Below, one piece after another: positions 1 through 8,824 of a DNA stretch of 33,115 nucleotides. Position numbers and translations under genes: made by a program. Within the stretch, counting starts at the first letter, position 1. Every line of letters begins with the position of its first letter. The DNA comes from Bacillota bacterium (GTDB lineage: Bacteria; Bacillota; Dethiobacteria; Dethiobacterales; Dethiobacteraceae): positions 1 through 33,115 of the forward strand of contig JAAZJT010000091.1 of assembly GCA_012800215.1 (NCBI GenBank), in the 5' to 3' direction. The notes under the pieces are model-generated. The model saw nothing but the letters and a program-made list of their open reading frames with translations, made no database searches and was not told where the DNA came from.

Positions 1-1
1 A

Positions 2-1006
2 AGTATTGATGCCGGCATACGTATTGGTGGACAATATAGCCGTGCCATGCCGCAAAAGGCTTTTAATATTTTTGCCCGCAATCAATATGGCTACAATGTA
101 ATGGAGTATCCCTTCTTCCCAGACAAAGATCTAACAACCTTCAAAGCAATTACTTTACGTCAATCCGGCCAGGATGGTTCCATGAGCAGAATTCGCGACT
201 GCCTAATGACCAGCCTGCTAAACGAAACTACTTTAGACTATCAGGCTTACCGGCCGGCAGTTGTTTATTTAAATGGCGAATATTGGGGTCATTACAATAT
301 CCGGGAAAGAATTAATGAATATTTTCTAGCTTATAATCACGGCATTAACCCACACCAAATCGATTTATTACAGGGCAACACCACAGTGCGGGCAGGCGAT
401 GCAAAGCATTATGTTGCCATGCGTGAATTTATCGCCACAAATGATATGAGTAAAACAGAAAATTACGCTTATATTCAAACGCAAATGGACATCCAAAACT
501 TTATGGATTATTGGATTGCCCAAATTTACTTTGCCAACACCGACAGCGCCAATATTCGCTTTTGGCGGGAAAGAAGCGAACATGGCAAGTGGCGTTGGAT
601 TGTCTATGATACAGATTGGGGTTTTTTTAATGTTGACCATAACACCCTAGCTTACGTTACTAATCCGGCCGGTACAGGGGTAGGACGTCATCTCTCTACC
701 GTTCTGCTGGTAAATTTATTAAAAAATCAGGAATTTAAGGCTGAGTTTATCAATAGGCTCGCCTACCATTTAAATAATACTTTCGCAAAGGATCGTGTCA
801 TTAACCGTATTAATGAGCTGGCAGCCGCCATTGAAAGTGAAATGCCTGATCACCTTAAGCGCTGGGGCGGCTCCATGAGCGCATGGCATTCTCAAGTACA
901 AAAACTGCGGGACTTTGCAGAAAAAAGGCCGGCTATAGTTGTTAAGCATATCCAACAGAAATTTAATTTAACTAATGCACAAATGCAAATTTTTAACGAT
1001 TGGTAA
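2..1006 (+). CDS. CotH-like kinase family protein (spore coat CotH family), 5' end outside window
   Basis: Frame is open from base 2 (SIDAGIRIGGQYSRAMPQKAF...) upstream of the ATG at 47. CotH-like motifs: VVYLNGEYWGHYNIRERINEYFL and WRWIVYDTDWGFF. Confidence 0.85.
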   Translation, partial: SIDAGIRIGGQYSRAMPQKAFNIFARNQYGYNVMEYPFFPDKDLTTFKAITLRQSGQDGSMSRIRDCLMTSLLNETTLDYQAYRPAVVYLNGEYWGHYNIRERINEYFLAYNHGINPHQIDLLQGNTTVRAGDAKHYVAMREFIATNDMSKTENYAYIQTQMDIQNFMDYWIAQIYFANTDSANIRFWRERSEHGKWRWIVYDTDWGFFNVDHNTLAYVTNPAGTGVGRHLSTVLLVNLLKNQEFKAEFINRLAYHLNNTFAKDRVINRINELAAAIESEMPDHLKRWGGSMSAWHSQVQKLRDFAEKRPAIVVKHIQQKFNLTNAQMQIFNDW

Positions 1007-1037
1007 GCCTTAAGGCCAAAGAAAGGAGCAAATACTT

Positions 1038-1718
1038 ATGTGGCGTGAGTTTATAGAACTGTTACTAATATCAGGAGATACTGCACTAAACCTCTTTGTC
1101 TCACTTACTCTATCTGTACTGATCAGTCTAGGCATTGCTTTACTTTACCGCAACACGCACCGCGGCTTAAATTATGAACACTCATTTTTAAATACTTTAG
1201 TACTTTTGGCTCCCATTGTTACTTTGGTTATGTTATACATTCGCGGTGATCTTGTCTTATCACTGGGCCTGGTAGGGTCCCTCTCTATTATACGTTTTCG
1301 CACACCAATTAAAGATACGCGTGACATGATTTACATCTTCTGGGCCATCGCTGTGGGGTTAGGCTGTGGCACCAACAACTGGACCTTGGTTATTATTTCC
1401 TCACTTTTTTTGGCCATTGTAGTCTCTTTGCTCTATATCTACGAATATGTCAGACCGCGCCACGCCGACTTTGTACTGGTTATTTCAGGCGATTCTTATT
1501 TCTTACCAACGGAAGCAGCTAATATCATTAAGAAATACACTCTCATGGCCCGAGTTCGTTCCCATGAGATTCAAGAAAATAACTGGGAAGTAATTTTTGA
1601 ACTGCGTTTCTCACACACTCAGGAAAAAGAATCAGCTGAATTAATAAAAGAAATAAAAGCGCTGGACGGGGTAGTGAAAGTATCTTTACTAGCGCCACAA
1701 TTAGCCTTACCCATTTAA
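1038..1718 (+). CDS. DUF4956 domain-containing membrane protein
   Basis: 226 aa; several hydrophobic helices, then GSLSIIRFRTPIKDTRDMIYIFWAIAVGLGCGT, typical of DUF4956. RBS aaaggagc upstream. Confidence 0.85.
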   Translation: MWREFIELLLISGDTALNLFVSLTLSVLISLGIALLYRNTHRGLNYEHSFLNTLVLLAPIVTLVMLYIRGDLVLSLGLVGSLSIIRFRTPIKDTRDMIYIFWAIAVGLGCGTNNWTLVIISSLFLAIVVSLLYIYEYVRPRHADFVLVISGDSYFLPTEAANIIKKYTLMARVRSHEIQENNWEVIFELRFSHTQEKESAELIKEIKALDGVVKVSLLAPQLALPI

Positions 1719-1729
1719 GAGGTGAAAAC

Positions 1730-2473
1730 ATGCTGCAGCTTCCAAAAAAAGAAGTATGGAAAACTTGGCGCTTTGAATTAAAATACCGACTGACACCTGG
1801 GCAATACCACCAAATTCGGCACGCCCTTGTTCCCTTTATGAAACCAGATGCTTATACCGCCGGTAAAGGCTCTTACTTGGTGCGCAGCCTCTACTTTGAC
1901 ACATATGATTACCAGGCTTACCATGAAAAAATTAATGGCGATTATGGACGCATTAAAATCCGTGCCCGTGCCTATACTGATTCCCCGGACGGCAATCCGC
2001 CTATACGCGTTGAACTAAAAACGCGCTGGGGCTCAGCCATGGAAAAATACAGCAGTTTTGTCCCTTTATCTGCCTTCAATGAATTCCTAACTACACATCA
2101 CTGGCCGCATAATTATGGTGAAAACCAAGCACTGGCTGAATTTGCCCGGCTTTTTCACCTCCGCATGCTGCGCCCTCAGCTTTTAGTTCAGTATCAGCGT
2201 GAAGGTTTAACAGCCCGAGATGGTGCAAGTCTCCGCATTACTTTTGACCACCAGGTCTGCAGCGCCAGCGCAGACTCTCTTTTCCCAGAGCCACTAATTT
2301 TCAGAAAGCAAAAGCCGCATGAAACAATCCTGGAAATTAAATGTCAAAATGATCATCCCCGCTGGCTGGCTAAATTAGTAAAACAGCACGGCCTAAAATT
2401 ACAAGCTAACAGCAAGTATGCCCGTGGCATTGAAATCGCCCGCCCCGATGCCGTTACCCCTATGTGGAGTTAG
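1730..2473 (+). CDS. VTC-domain (polyphosphate polymerase domain) protein
   Basis: 247 aa; RFELKYRL, VRSLYFDTYDYQAYHEKINGDYGRIKIRARAY, RVELKTR, ILEIKCQND and KYARGIE are VTC-type motifs. Starts 12 nt after the previous stop. Confidence 0.85.
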   Translation: MLQLPKKEVWKTWRFELKYRLTPGQYHQIRHALVPFMKPDAYTAGKGSYLVRSLYFDTYDYQAYHEKINGDYGRIKIRARAYTDSPDGNPPIRVELKTRWGSAMEKYSSFVPLSAFNEFLTTHHWPHNYGENQALAEFARLFHLRMLRPQLLVQYQREGLTARDGASLRITFDHQVCSASADSLFPEPLIFRKQKPHETILEIKCQNDHPRWLAKLVKQHGLKLQANSKYARGIEIARPDAVTPMWS

Positions 2474-2570
2474 CATCTTATTAGCATTTGCGACGTGTAT
2501 CAATCCTTAAAGACACCAGAGCGAAGGCAAAAGAATCTTTTCGGAAAATATGTAACCTTAACGGATTAAA

Positions 2571-2617
2571 AAATAAAGGGTTTTCGACATCAGCCGAAAA
2601 ACCTTTATTTTTTTAGT
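2571..2617 (+). terminator. Intrinsic terminator, probably bidirectional, closing the CotH/DUF4956/VTC operon
   Basis: aaataaagggttttcg...cgaaaaacctttattttttt inverted repeat with T-run on + and A-run upstream. Confidence 0.8.
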
Positions 2618-2620
2618 AAA

Positions 2621-2656
2621 GATGCTACTGGCTTGTATCACCAGTAGCATCGTTTT
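2621..2656. terminator. Second hairpin between convergent genes
   Basis: gatgctactgg-N9-ccagtagcatc followed by gttttt; perfect 11-bp arms. Confidence 0.6.
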
Positions 2657-2678
2657 TGCTAGATATTAAGGTACTCGT

Positions 2679-4616
2679 TTAAATTTTTAGACCTAGTCGG
2701 TAGGCAGTGTGGAAAGCATCCATAATTTTCCCTGGTTTAACAGCGTCGCCGATTAGATATGTTTCCTTGCCATTTTCCAGAAGTGTATGATACAAGTCTT
2801 GTTCGGATTTAAAACCTAAAGCTAGTATCACAGTATCAGCCACTAATTTTGCTCTGCCGTCTTTACTTTCAACGATTACACCGTCATCTACTATTTCAAG
2901 TAAGCTAGTTGATGTTAAAATATCCATATCTGTTTTCGCGATACGCTCACTATAAGCAAGTAAATCTGTTACAGCAACATCGTTCATAATCTGCGGCAGC
3001 ATTTCAACAAGGGTTACTTTGTGACCATTTTCTGCAAGGTGCAAGGCTGTTTCTGAGCCTACTAGCCCTCCGCCTACTACAACAACGTTTTTACCCGGCT
3101 TGGTATCTCCATTGAGGATCTCCAGAGCATCAGTGGCAATTTTCTTATCTCTCCCCGGAATGTTAGGAGTAGCGGGTTTACTACCTGTAGCACAGATAAC
3201 TGCGTCAAAGTCTGCCAGGTCTGCTGCCGTTGCCATTTTATTAATTACCGGAATATCAAGTTTTTCAAGTGCGGTAATCTGATATTTTATTAAAGAGCGA
3301 ATGTCAGCCTTGAATTCCGGTACCGCTGCTTCGTTTAACAAACCACCTTTAGTATCCCTAGCCTCAAAAACTGTGACATCATGACCACGAAGTTTGCAAA
3401 CTCGTGCAGCTTCCATGCCAGCAGGGCCGGCTCCCACCACAGCAATCTTCTTTTTCTGGGCAGTTTGCGTTATTTTTAGTTCACCTTCACGGCTAATGAC
3501 TGGGTTAATAGCACACGTGACTGCTTTATATTTGAAGAAGTTACGCTCCAAACAACCTTCATTACAGCGAATGCAGGGACGTATATCTTCAGAGCGGTCT
3601 TCACTGGCTTTCTTAGGCCATTCGGGATCTGCCCAAAGCGGTCTGCCTAAGCCGATAAAATCAGCTTTTTTGGAGGCAAGGATCTCTTCTGCATATTCCG
3701 GCAGCGTAATTGAGCCGGAAGCAATCACTGGTACATTGACTTCCTTTTTAATTGCTTCAGCCGCCCAGGTGTTGTGGCAAATGTCGACCGACATCGGTGA
3801 AACCTGGTGAATCATCGTATGGTGGTCACCACCAGAGATGTGGAAAGCATCAATTCCTTCGTTTTCAAGTGCTTTGCATAGTGCAATTGTCTCTTCAATT
3901 CCAAAGCCGTCCGGTTCATAGTCAGTGCCGCTTAAACGAATAGTCACGGGAAAATCTGGCCCTACTTTTTTTCTCACATCGCGATAAACTTCCAGATAGA
4001 TGCGCATGCGGTTTTCCAGGCTGCCACCATACAAATCATTGCGGTGGTTGGTCGTCGGTGAAAAGAAGTTTGTCAGCAGATAACCATGAGCCCCATGAAT
4101 TTCAACCAGCTCAAACCCAGCTGTTTTGGCGCGTAAGGCCGCATCACCAAAAGCATGTACTATATCTTGTATTTCCTCAATGGTCAGTACATGAGGCACT
4201 GCCTGTACTCCGTACTGATTCCATAAGTTAGGCCAGGGAATTGCTGAAGGGGCACAAATTGGTTGTGTTCCTAAAAATTTTTGTCTGCCACAGTGTTCAA
4301 TTTGAATTGCGGGTATTGCACCCTGTTCTTTGATATTTTCTGCCAACCAAGCCAGACCTGGGATATGTTCGTTATTGGAGATACCTAAATGACAGTGTGC
4401 TGACTTTGCCCCAATATCATCAACATAGGCATACTCAACAATAATCATACCAGCACCACCTGCTGCCTGGTCACGGTAGTAACGAACAAGGCGTTCTGTT
4501 ACCGAACCATCAATGTTGCTCATGCCAGAGGACTGGGGAGCCTTCATTACCCGGTTTTTCAGAGTTAAGTTACCAATCTTTCCTGGCGAAAATAGAGTTG
4601 GAAATTTTTTTGACAT
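2679..4616 (-). CDS. NADH:flavin oxidoreductase / Old Yellow Enzyme family, fused to an FAD/NAD(P) pyridine nucleotide-disulphide oxidoreductase domain (2,4-dienoyl-CoA reductase-like)
   Basis: 645 aa; N-terminal LFSPGKIGNLTLKNRVMKAPQSSG, EIHGAHGYLLTNFFSP, C-x2-C-x3-C cysteines (CIRCNEGCLE), and two dinucleotide-binding motifs (VVGAGPAGMEAARV, VVVGGGLVGSETA). Confidence 0.9.
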   Translation of the reverse strand: MSKKFPTLFSPGKIGNLTLKNRVMKAPQSSGMSNIDGSVTERLVRYYRDQAAGGAGMIIVEYAYVDDIGAKSAHCHLGISNNEHIPGLAWLAENIKEQGAIPAIQIEHCGRQKFLGTQPICAPSAIPWPNLWNQYGVQAVPHVLTIEEIQDIVHAFGDAALRAKTAGFELVEIHGAHGYLLTNFFSPTTNHRNDLYGGSLENRMRIYLEVYRDVRKKVGPDFPVTIRLSGTDYEPDGFGIEETIALCKALENEGIDAFHISGGDHHTMIHQVSPMSVDICHNTWAAEAIKKEVNVPVIASGSITLPEYAEEILASKKADFIGLGRPLWADPEWPKKASEDRSEDIRPCIRCNEGCLERNFFKYKAVTCAINPVISREGELKITQTAQKKKIAVVGAGPAGMEAARVCKLRGHDVTVFEARDTKGGLLNEAAVPEFKADIRSLIKYQITALEKLDIPVINKMATAADLADFDAVICATGSKPATPNIPGRDKKIATDALEILNGDTKPGKNVVVVGGGLVGSETALHLAENGHKVTLVEMLPQIMNDVAVTDLLAYSERIAKTDMDILTSTSLLEIVDDGVIVESKDGRAKLVADTVILALGFKSEQDLYHTLLENGKETYLIGDAVKPGKIMDAFHTAYRLGLKI

Positions 4617-4677
4617 AACTTATTCCCCTTTCTTTTTTTTCACTTTAATTATATATGTCTTGATTTAGTCATAAGAA

Positions 4678-4689
4678 TATCGTACGATA
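4678..4689. promoter_or_regulatory. Candidate Crp/Fnr-family operator in the divergent intergenic region
   Basis: Perfect 12-bp palindrome TATCGTACGATA; overlaps a plausible -10 (TACGAT, 4683-4688) 17 nt after TTGATT (4660-4665). Confidence 0.45.
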
Positions 4690-4724
4690 CAGATATGTGA
4701 AATATTTAACAAAAGGTGGTTGAC

Positions 4725-5420
4725 ATGACACTTGCCAAAAATACCTTCACAAATAATTCACAAGCTACATCCATCAACTTTGTCCTAGAAAATAATCTTG
4801 CAGCCTATCGCACGTTAATTCTGGAGAATTGCCAGAATCCCGTTATCTACCCTGCAGGTACATGCCTTAGCAGAGCAGGCGAACCTATCAAAAGCATGTA
4901 TTTCTTACTGAAAGGCATGGTAAAAGTATACACCATCAATAATAACGGCTATATCAGAATTCTTGGTTATCATAAAGAAAACACCATTTTTGCGATGGAC
5001 GGTCTGCAGCAACAGAATGCCTGTGTAACAACAGAGGCTGTTACTGATATTAAAGTCATTCCAATATCTTTGGCGGAGATACAACATCTTTCGCTCAAAA
5101 ACCGTGGCTTTTTTACTGACCTTTTGGTCTTCTACGGCGATGTGTTAAGACTGATGTGCCTCGATGCTGAATCGCAAAGTGTAGACAATGTCCTGACGAG
5201 ACCGGCAAATTTTATCTGCGTATATATGCAATGTGATTACTATCAACATCTAGGCTATATCCCCCTATCGCAGGATAATCTGGCCTCTGCCATCAATGCC
5301 TCTCGCATCCAAGTGGCACGGGCCTGTGCAGAATTAAAAAAAGCAGGTTTGATTAGTGTGGGTCGGTGTAAATTGACCGTCAACGATGAAAAGGGAATTC
5401 GCGAAATAAGTAGCTTTTAA
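4725..5420 (+). CDS. Crp/Fnr family transcriptional regulator
   Basis: cNMP-like fold followed by a C-terminal HTH (QDNLASAINASRIQVARACAELKKAGLI). ORF track uses GTG 4716; ATG 4725 sits better behind aaaaggtgg. Confidence 0.88.
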   Translation: MTLAKNTFTNNSQATSINFVLENNLAAYRTLILENCQNPVIYPAGTCLSRAGEPIKSMYFLLKGMVKVYTINNNGYIRILGYHKENTIFAMDGLQQQNACVTTEAVTDIKVIPISLAEIQHLSLKNRGFFTDLLVFYGDVLRLMCLDAESQSVDNVLTRPANFICVYMQCDYYQHLGYIPLSQDNLASAINASRIQVARACAELKKAGLISVGRCKLTVNDEKGIREISSF

Positions 5421-5697
5421 CTGTAAAGTATTATTATTTATTAGTCAATGATCGGGTAGGAGGATCTATAAATATAAGCTATTACAGAAACCATTTAACT
5501 CAAACAATTACTGAATAATGTATCCATTTCGGCAGATAATTGTAATTTCCCCGTATGAGGTATATGTCAGCGAACAAGATAGCAATGCTAAAGTTTCACC
5601 ATAAATACCTTAAGCATTTAGCTAGACACATAAAGGTCATTCAAAGTGATGTCCCCAAACTGTCCCCATTTATCATTTAGGCAATTTATATGAGAAA

Positions 5698-5728
5698 TAA
5701 AAAAGCACCGTAGAAGCCTACGGTGCTT
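5698..5728 (-). terminator. Terminator of tRNA-Arg (minus strand)
   Basis: aagcaccgtag-aagc-ctacggtgctt (5703-5728) followed on the minus strand by TTTTTT. Confidence 0.85.
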
Positions 5729-5738
5729 GACTTTTTTA

Positions 5739-5814
5739 TGGTGCGCCTGGCAGGAATCGAACCTGCGGCACACGGATTAGGAATCCGTTGCTCTATCCCC
5801 TGAGCTACAGGCGC
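5739..5814 (-). tRNA. tRNA-Arg (anticodon CCT), CCA encoded
   Basis: Minus strand GCGCCTGTAGCTCAGGGGATAGAGCAACGGATTCCTAATCCGTGTGCCGCAGGTTCGATTCCTGCCAGGCGCACCA: acceptor, D, anticodon and T arms all fold. Confidence 0.95.
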
Positions 5815-5942
5815 ATTGCTAGTTTATTATAACTGAATTTAACGCTCAAATCAAGCAGTCACAACCAACTAGTAGTGTCCAACAAAAAAATCTGCAGGAT
5901 GGACACTAAACCTTAAAAAAATGCAAGATAAGACTGCCTCAT

Positions 5943-6578
5943 CTAAAGGGAATTGGTACTATCTATATGGTCACCTTTTTTGGCCCAGCCAATCAACAAA
6001 TATACTAATGGTGTACCACCTATGGCCTCTAAAGCTACCTTGAAAAGATACTGTCCTAACATAATTTGAAGAAGAACATTTATCGGTACTGTACCTGCAA
6101 AAGCTATACTAATAAAGATAACAGTATCGAATAATTGCCCAATAATTGAAGATCCAATTGTTCTGAGAAATAATAATTTGGTACCTGTTATATCTTTTAT
6201 TCTTTCTAAAGCTAGACTATTTGTTAATTCACCAAATAAATATGCGACCAAACTGCCAAGAACAATTCTTGGTACCGGTGCAAATATAGACAGATAAGCT
6301 TCTTGAAGTGGCCATGACGGTGCGGGAGGAAGGATTTGGCCAATATATATCATTAGTGTTAGGAATACATTAGCAGCAAAGCCAGCTATAATAACTTTTT
6401 TTGCATATTTGAATCCCCAAACTTCTGTAAGTATATCTCCATTCATAAAGCAAAAAGGATATATAATTACCGCCGCGGGAAGAATAAAAGGCCCCAATAC
6501 AATCAGTTTAGTTGCCAATATATTACTTGTAAGTAATGTCACTATAAAAGAAATAGCAATAATTTCTCGTTTATTCAA
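5943..6578 (-). CDS. Queuosine precursor transporter (YhhQ/VUT family)
   Basis: 211 aa integral membrane protein; LTSNILATKLI, YPFCFMNGDILTEVWGFKYAKKVI and GTPLVYLLIGWAKK are typical of the family. Confidence 0.9.
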   Translation of the reverse strand: MNKREIIAISFIVTLLTSNILATKLIVLGPFILPAAVIIYPFCFMNGDILTEVWGFKYAKKVIIAGFAANVFLTLMIYIGQILPPAPSWPLQEAYLSIFAPVPRIVLGSLVAYLFGELTNSLALERIKDITGTKLLFLRTIGSSIIGQLFDTVIFISIAFAGTVPINVLLQIMLGQYLFKVALEAIGGTPLVYLLIGWAKKGDHIDSTNSL

Positions 6579-6610
6579 TTAAATCACCCCTACATATAAC
6601 AGCTGGTTAA

Positions 6611-6639
6611 ATGATATAGTCACTTGACAATGATGTCAA
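6611..6639 (-). promoter_or_regulatory. Sigma-A-like promoter for the queuosine-precursor transporter, with an inverted repeat on the -35
   Basis: Minus strand TTGACA (6639-6634)-17 nt-TATCAT (6616-6611). TTGACA-ATGA-TGTCAA inverted repeat at 6624-6639. Confidence 0.6.
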
Positions 6640-6740
6640 CATTTTGCTGCAGTGGATTTTTAACTTGTTAAATGTCGGTGTGTAAAGGTAAAGGATTACT
6701 ATAAAGCGCGAAATTTTAATTGTGTTGAATTTAATGTGAC

Positions 6741-6780
6741 AGAAAAGCTGCCCTGGAGACGATTAACAAGTCAGGGCAGC
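6741..6780 (-). terminator. Terminator downstream of serpin
   Basis: gctgccctg (6747-6755) / cagggcagc (6772-6780); minus-strand T-run TTTTCT follows. Confidence 0.75.
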
Positions 6781-6831
6781 AAGGAGTTCCTGTCATTGAT
6801 TTAGAGGGCCTGCGTTAGTATGGCTCTTTTC

Positions 6832-8046
6832 TTAAGGATTTGTTATTTCACCCATAAAGAGAATGGTGTCCGTCAGGTCATCACAGATAGCAAAGAAAAA
6901 GGGACGGTCGGCACGTACAGTAAAATTTTCTGCCGGCAAACTGATACGCGCACCGAAAACAACCCCGGTAGCCGCTGCAGCTTCCGTACCTTTTTCATGT
7001 ACATCTATATACGCCTGGTGAATAACATCACTGACAAATAATCCTTCCTCTGCCATGGCACTAAAATCTGCCGCATTAGGGTTAAAAGCTCTTTTCATAC
7101 CCATATTTTGCAGCGCATCGTTTAAATGCTCTTTATATTCTGCTTTAAAACGAGGCATATAAACGCTTACTTCTCGTGTAGTAAAATTACTAAGCCACTT
7201 ATGCCAATTTTCAACACTTAGTTGCTCGTAAAAATCTGTTAATCCTTTATTGGGCACAAACACATACATACTAAGCCGCTCCTGGCCGTAAGGCAGGCGC
7301 ACTGCATTAAAAGTTTCTTCCGCTAAACAATCCAGTGTAGCTTTTTTATGCATCAGAGGCACATCCTTTTCTTTCCCGTCAGCAAGGATAAAAGGAGCAT
7401 CTTTTGTTAATTTTGCATCAAAAGCTTCTGTCCACTGCCCATTAAAATAGAGAGTATTAACCAAAACAAGCCGTGTATCTGCTTCCAATCGGTCAAAAAG
7501 ATCTTTTATTTTACCAGCTGTTTTCCCTTCGACCCAGTCGTTAATAGTTTTGTGGGCATCGGGTTGTGAATAATCAAGCTCTTGCACCTCTGCATCATAA
7601 TAAGTTCTGTTTCTTTGTATGAAGTCATCCTTAATGCGGGCATTATTATCCGGCCATAAAGAATTAGCAAGATTAATTTCGACTTTAGGGTCGGGGTTTT
7701 GCAAAATAGTTAAAAGATCGGCATTGGCCTGATTGAGTTCTTCTAATGTAAGTGTTTCAATATGCATAGCACGGGCCATTTCTGCCTGAGTTTCGCCGGC
7801 TGCTCCGTTATAAACCATGCTTAGGGCAAGAGCAACACTAGCGGGTGAAAAAAAAGTGTTAACATTATCGGAAGGTTTGCGCAGCTGGTTAAAAAGCTGC
7901 AGAGCAAAAGCAGTATTTCCTGCTACCAATCGTGCATCTAAACGTTCAGCAGCTTGCACTTTACGCCCGGGCAAATTTACTTTATTACAGCCGGCAAGCG
8001 GTATTGCCAGCAAGAAACAAAGCAGGATAACCACAATCTGCCTCAT
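6832..8046 (-). CDS. Serpin family protein (serine protease inhibitor), predicted lipoprotein
   Basis: SPASVALALSMVYNGAAGETQAEM, DKxxKGKI-like region, hinge EKGTEAAAATGVV and RADRPFFFAICDD are serpin signatures. Start set at 8046 (MRQIVVILLCFLLAIPLAGCNK; lipobox LAGC) behind RBS GGAGG, not the ORF-track start at 8127. Confidence 0.92.
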   Translation of the reverse strand: MRQIVVILLCFLLAIPLAGCNKVNLPGRKVQAAERLDARLVAGNTAFALQLFNQLRKPSDNVNTFFSPASVALALSMVYNGAAGETQAEMARAMHIETLTLEELNQANADLLTILQNPDPKVEINLANSLWPDNNARIKDDFIQRNRTYYDAEVQELDYSQPDAHKTINDWVEGKTAGKIKDLFDRLEADTRLVLVNTLYFNGQWTEAFDAKLTKDAPFILADGKEKDVPLMHKKATLDCLAEETFNAVRLPYGQERLSMYVFVPNKGLTDFYEQLSVENWHKWLSNFTTREVSVYMPRFKAEYKEHLNDALQNMGMKRAFNPNAADFSAMAEEGLFVSDVIHQAYIDVHEKGTEAAAATGVVFGARISLPAENFTVRADRPFFFAICDDLTDTILFMGEITNP

Positions 8047-8154
8047 ATATAATCCTCCTAAAAATTTATTAAATATACTCATTATTGACGAAGAAGACAT
8101 ACAAAAGTTCCCTGCACATAAAAACAATCTTACTAACTAAGTGAATAACAAATA

Positions 8155-8182
8155 AGCAGACCTGCCATAACAAGTCTGCCTG
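8155..8182 (-). terminator. Hairpin, possible terminator of the 106-aa ORF
   Basis: gcagacctgccataacaagtctgc imperfect inverted repeat in the serpin/ORF gap; weak T-run. Confidence 0.35.
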
Positions 8183-8201
8183 TTTTATATAGCCTTTAGT
8201 T

Positions 8202-8522
8202 CTAACAATATGCAACCGGTTCTATACGCTCTTTAATTTTATTATATTCTTCCTCGCTAATTGCAACTGCATTGCCCAATAATTTACTTAAAATAGTATC
8301 AGTAAAAGTTTTTTTGGCAGCGTCCAAATTAAACTTATCATACGGATAAACTTCAGAAAGGGTGCGGCGCACTTTTTCCCGCTTAAAATTAGTCACTTTT
8401 ATATTAGAATGTACCAGAATCGCAGTGGGAATCTTCTGCTCCTCATCCTTTACAATGGTGGCAGTGATGGGGCTAATTTTATACACCATGGCCGTTTCCT
8501 CATCGTAGTAGTAACTGTTCAC
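8202..8522 (-). CDS. Hypothetical protein (106 aa)
   Basis: GTG start behind aaggaggg; coding-like lysine/glutamate-rich composition; no family recognised. Confidence 0.6.
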   Translation of the reverse strand: MNSYYYDEETAMVYKISPITATIVKDEEQKIPTAILVHSNIKVTNFKREKVRRTLSEVYPYDKFNLDAAKKTFTDTILSKLLGNAVAISEEEYNKIKERIEPVAYC

Positions 8523-8824
8523 TGTAAGCCCTCCTTAACGCGCTAAATTCTTAGATTGATAACACTTTTCACAGTTCTTTTTCATATACAAAATTCGCCG
8601 CAAGAATAATTTTTCCTGCCCATGTAAATTATCTCTTGTGTTTCTGCTTCTTTTAATAATACATTAATAAAGTTTAATGACTGCGCAGAAGAGGCTGTAG
8701 CTTTACCCTCATCATAGATTCTGCCCTATTTCAAGTAAATTAAATAGTAAAAGCGGCACTACGGCCGCCTTAAAAGTACTAAACTTTTTTGGTTATAAAT
8801 GGCGAGAAAGCTCCTGTTTTAGGC

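Noticed and set aside
368-640. 90-aa minus ORF inside CotH-like gene
   Set aside because: Antisense shadow of a clear coding gene; no RBS or recognisable family.
3394-3810. 138-aa plus ORF opposite the OYE reductase
   Set aside because: Antisense to a well-supported CDS; low-complexity, non-protein-like composition.
5637-5669. Minus-strand MGTVWGHHFE* next to tRNA-Arg, resembling an integrase C-terminal tail (repeated tgtcccca)
   Set aside because: Only 10 codons, an in-frame TAA immediately upstream, and no integrase or att repeats visible; cannot support an integration scar.
5873-5908. TAGTGTCC-N20-GGACACTA inverted repeat resembling insertion-sequence ends
   Set aside because: Arms are 8 bp only, no transposase or target duplication; may just be a hairpin after the transporter gene.
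8582-8728. Stop-bounded minus frame GRIYDEGKATASSAQSLNFINVLLKEAETQEIIYMGRKNYSCGEFCI
   Set aside because: Looks protein-like but has no credible start or RBS and no recognised family; could be a gene remnant but unsupported.
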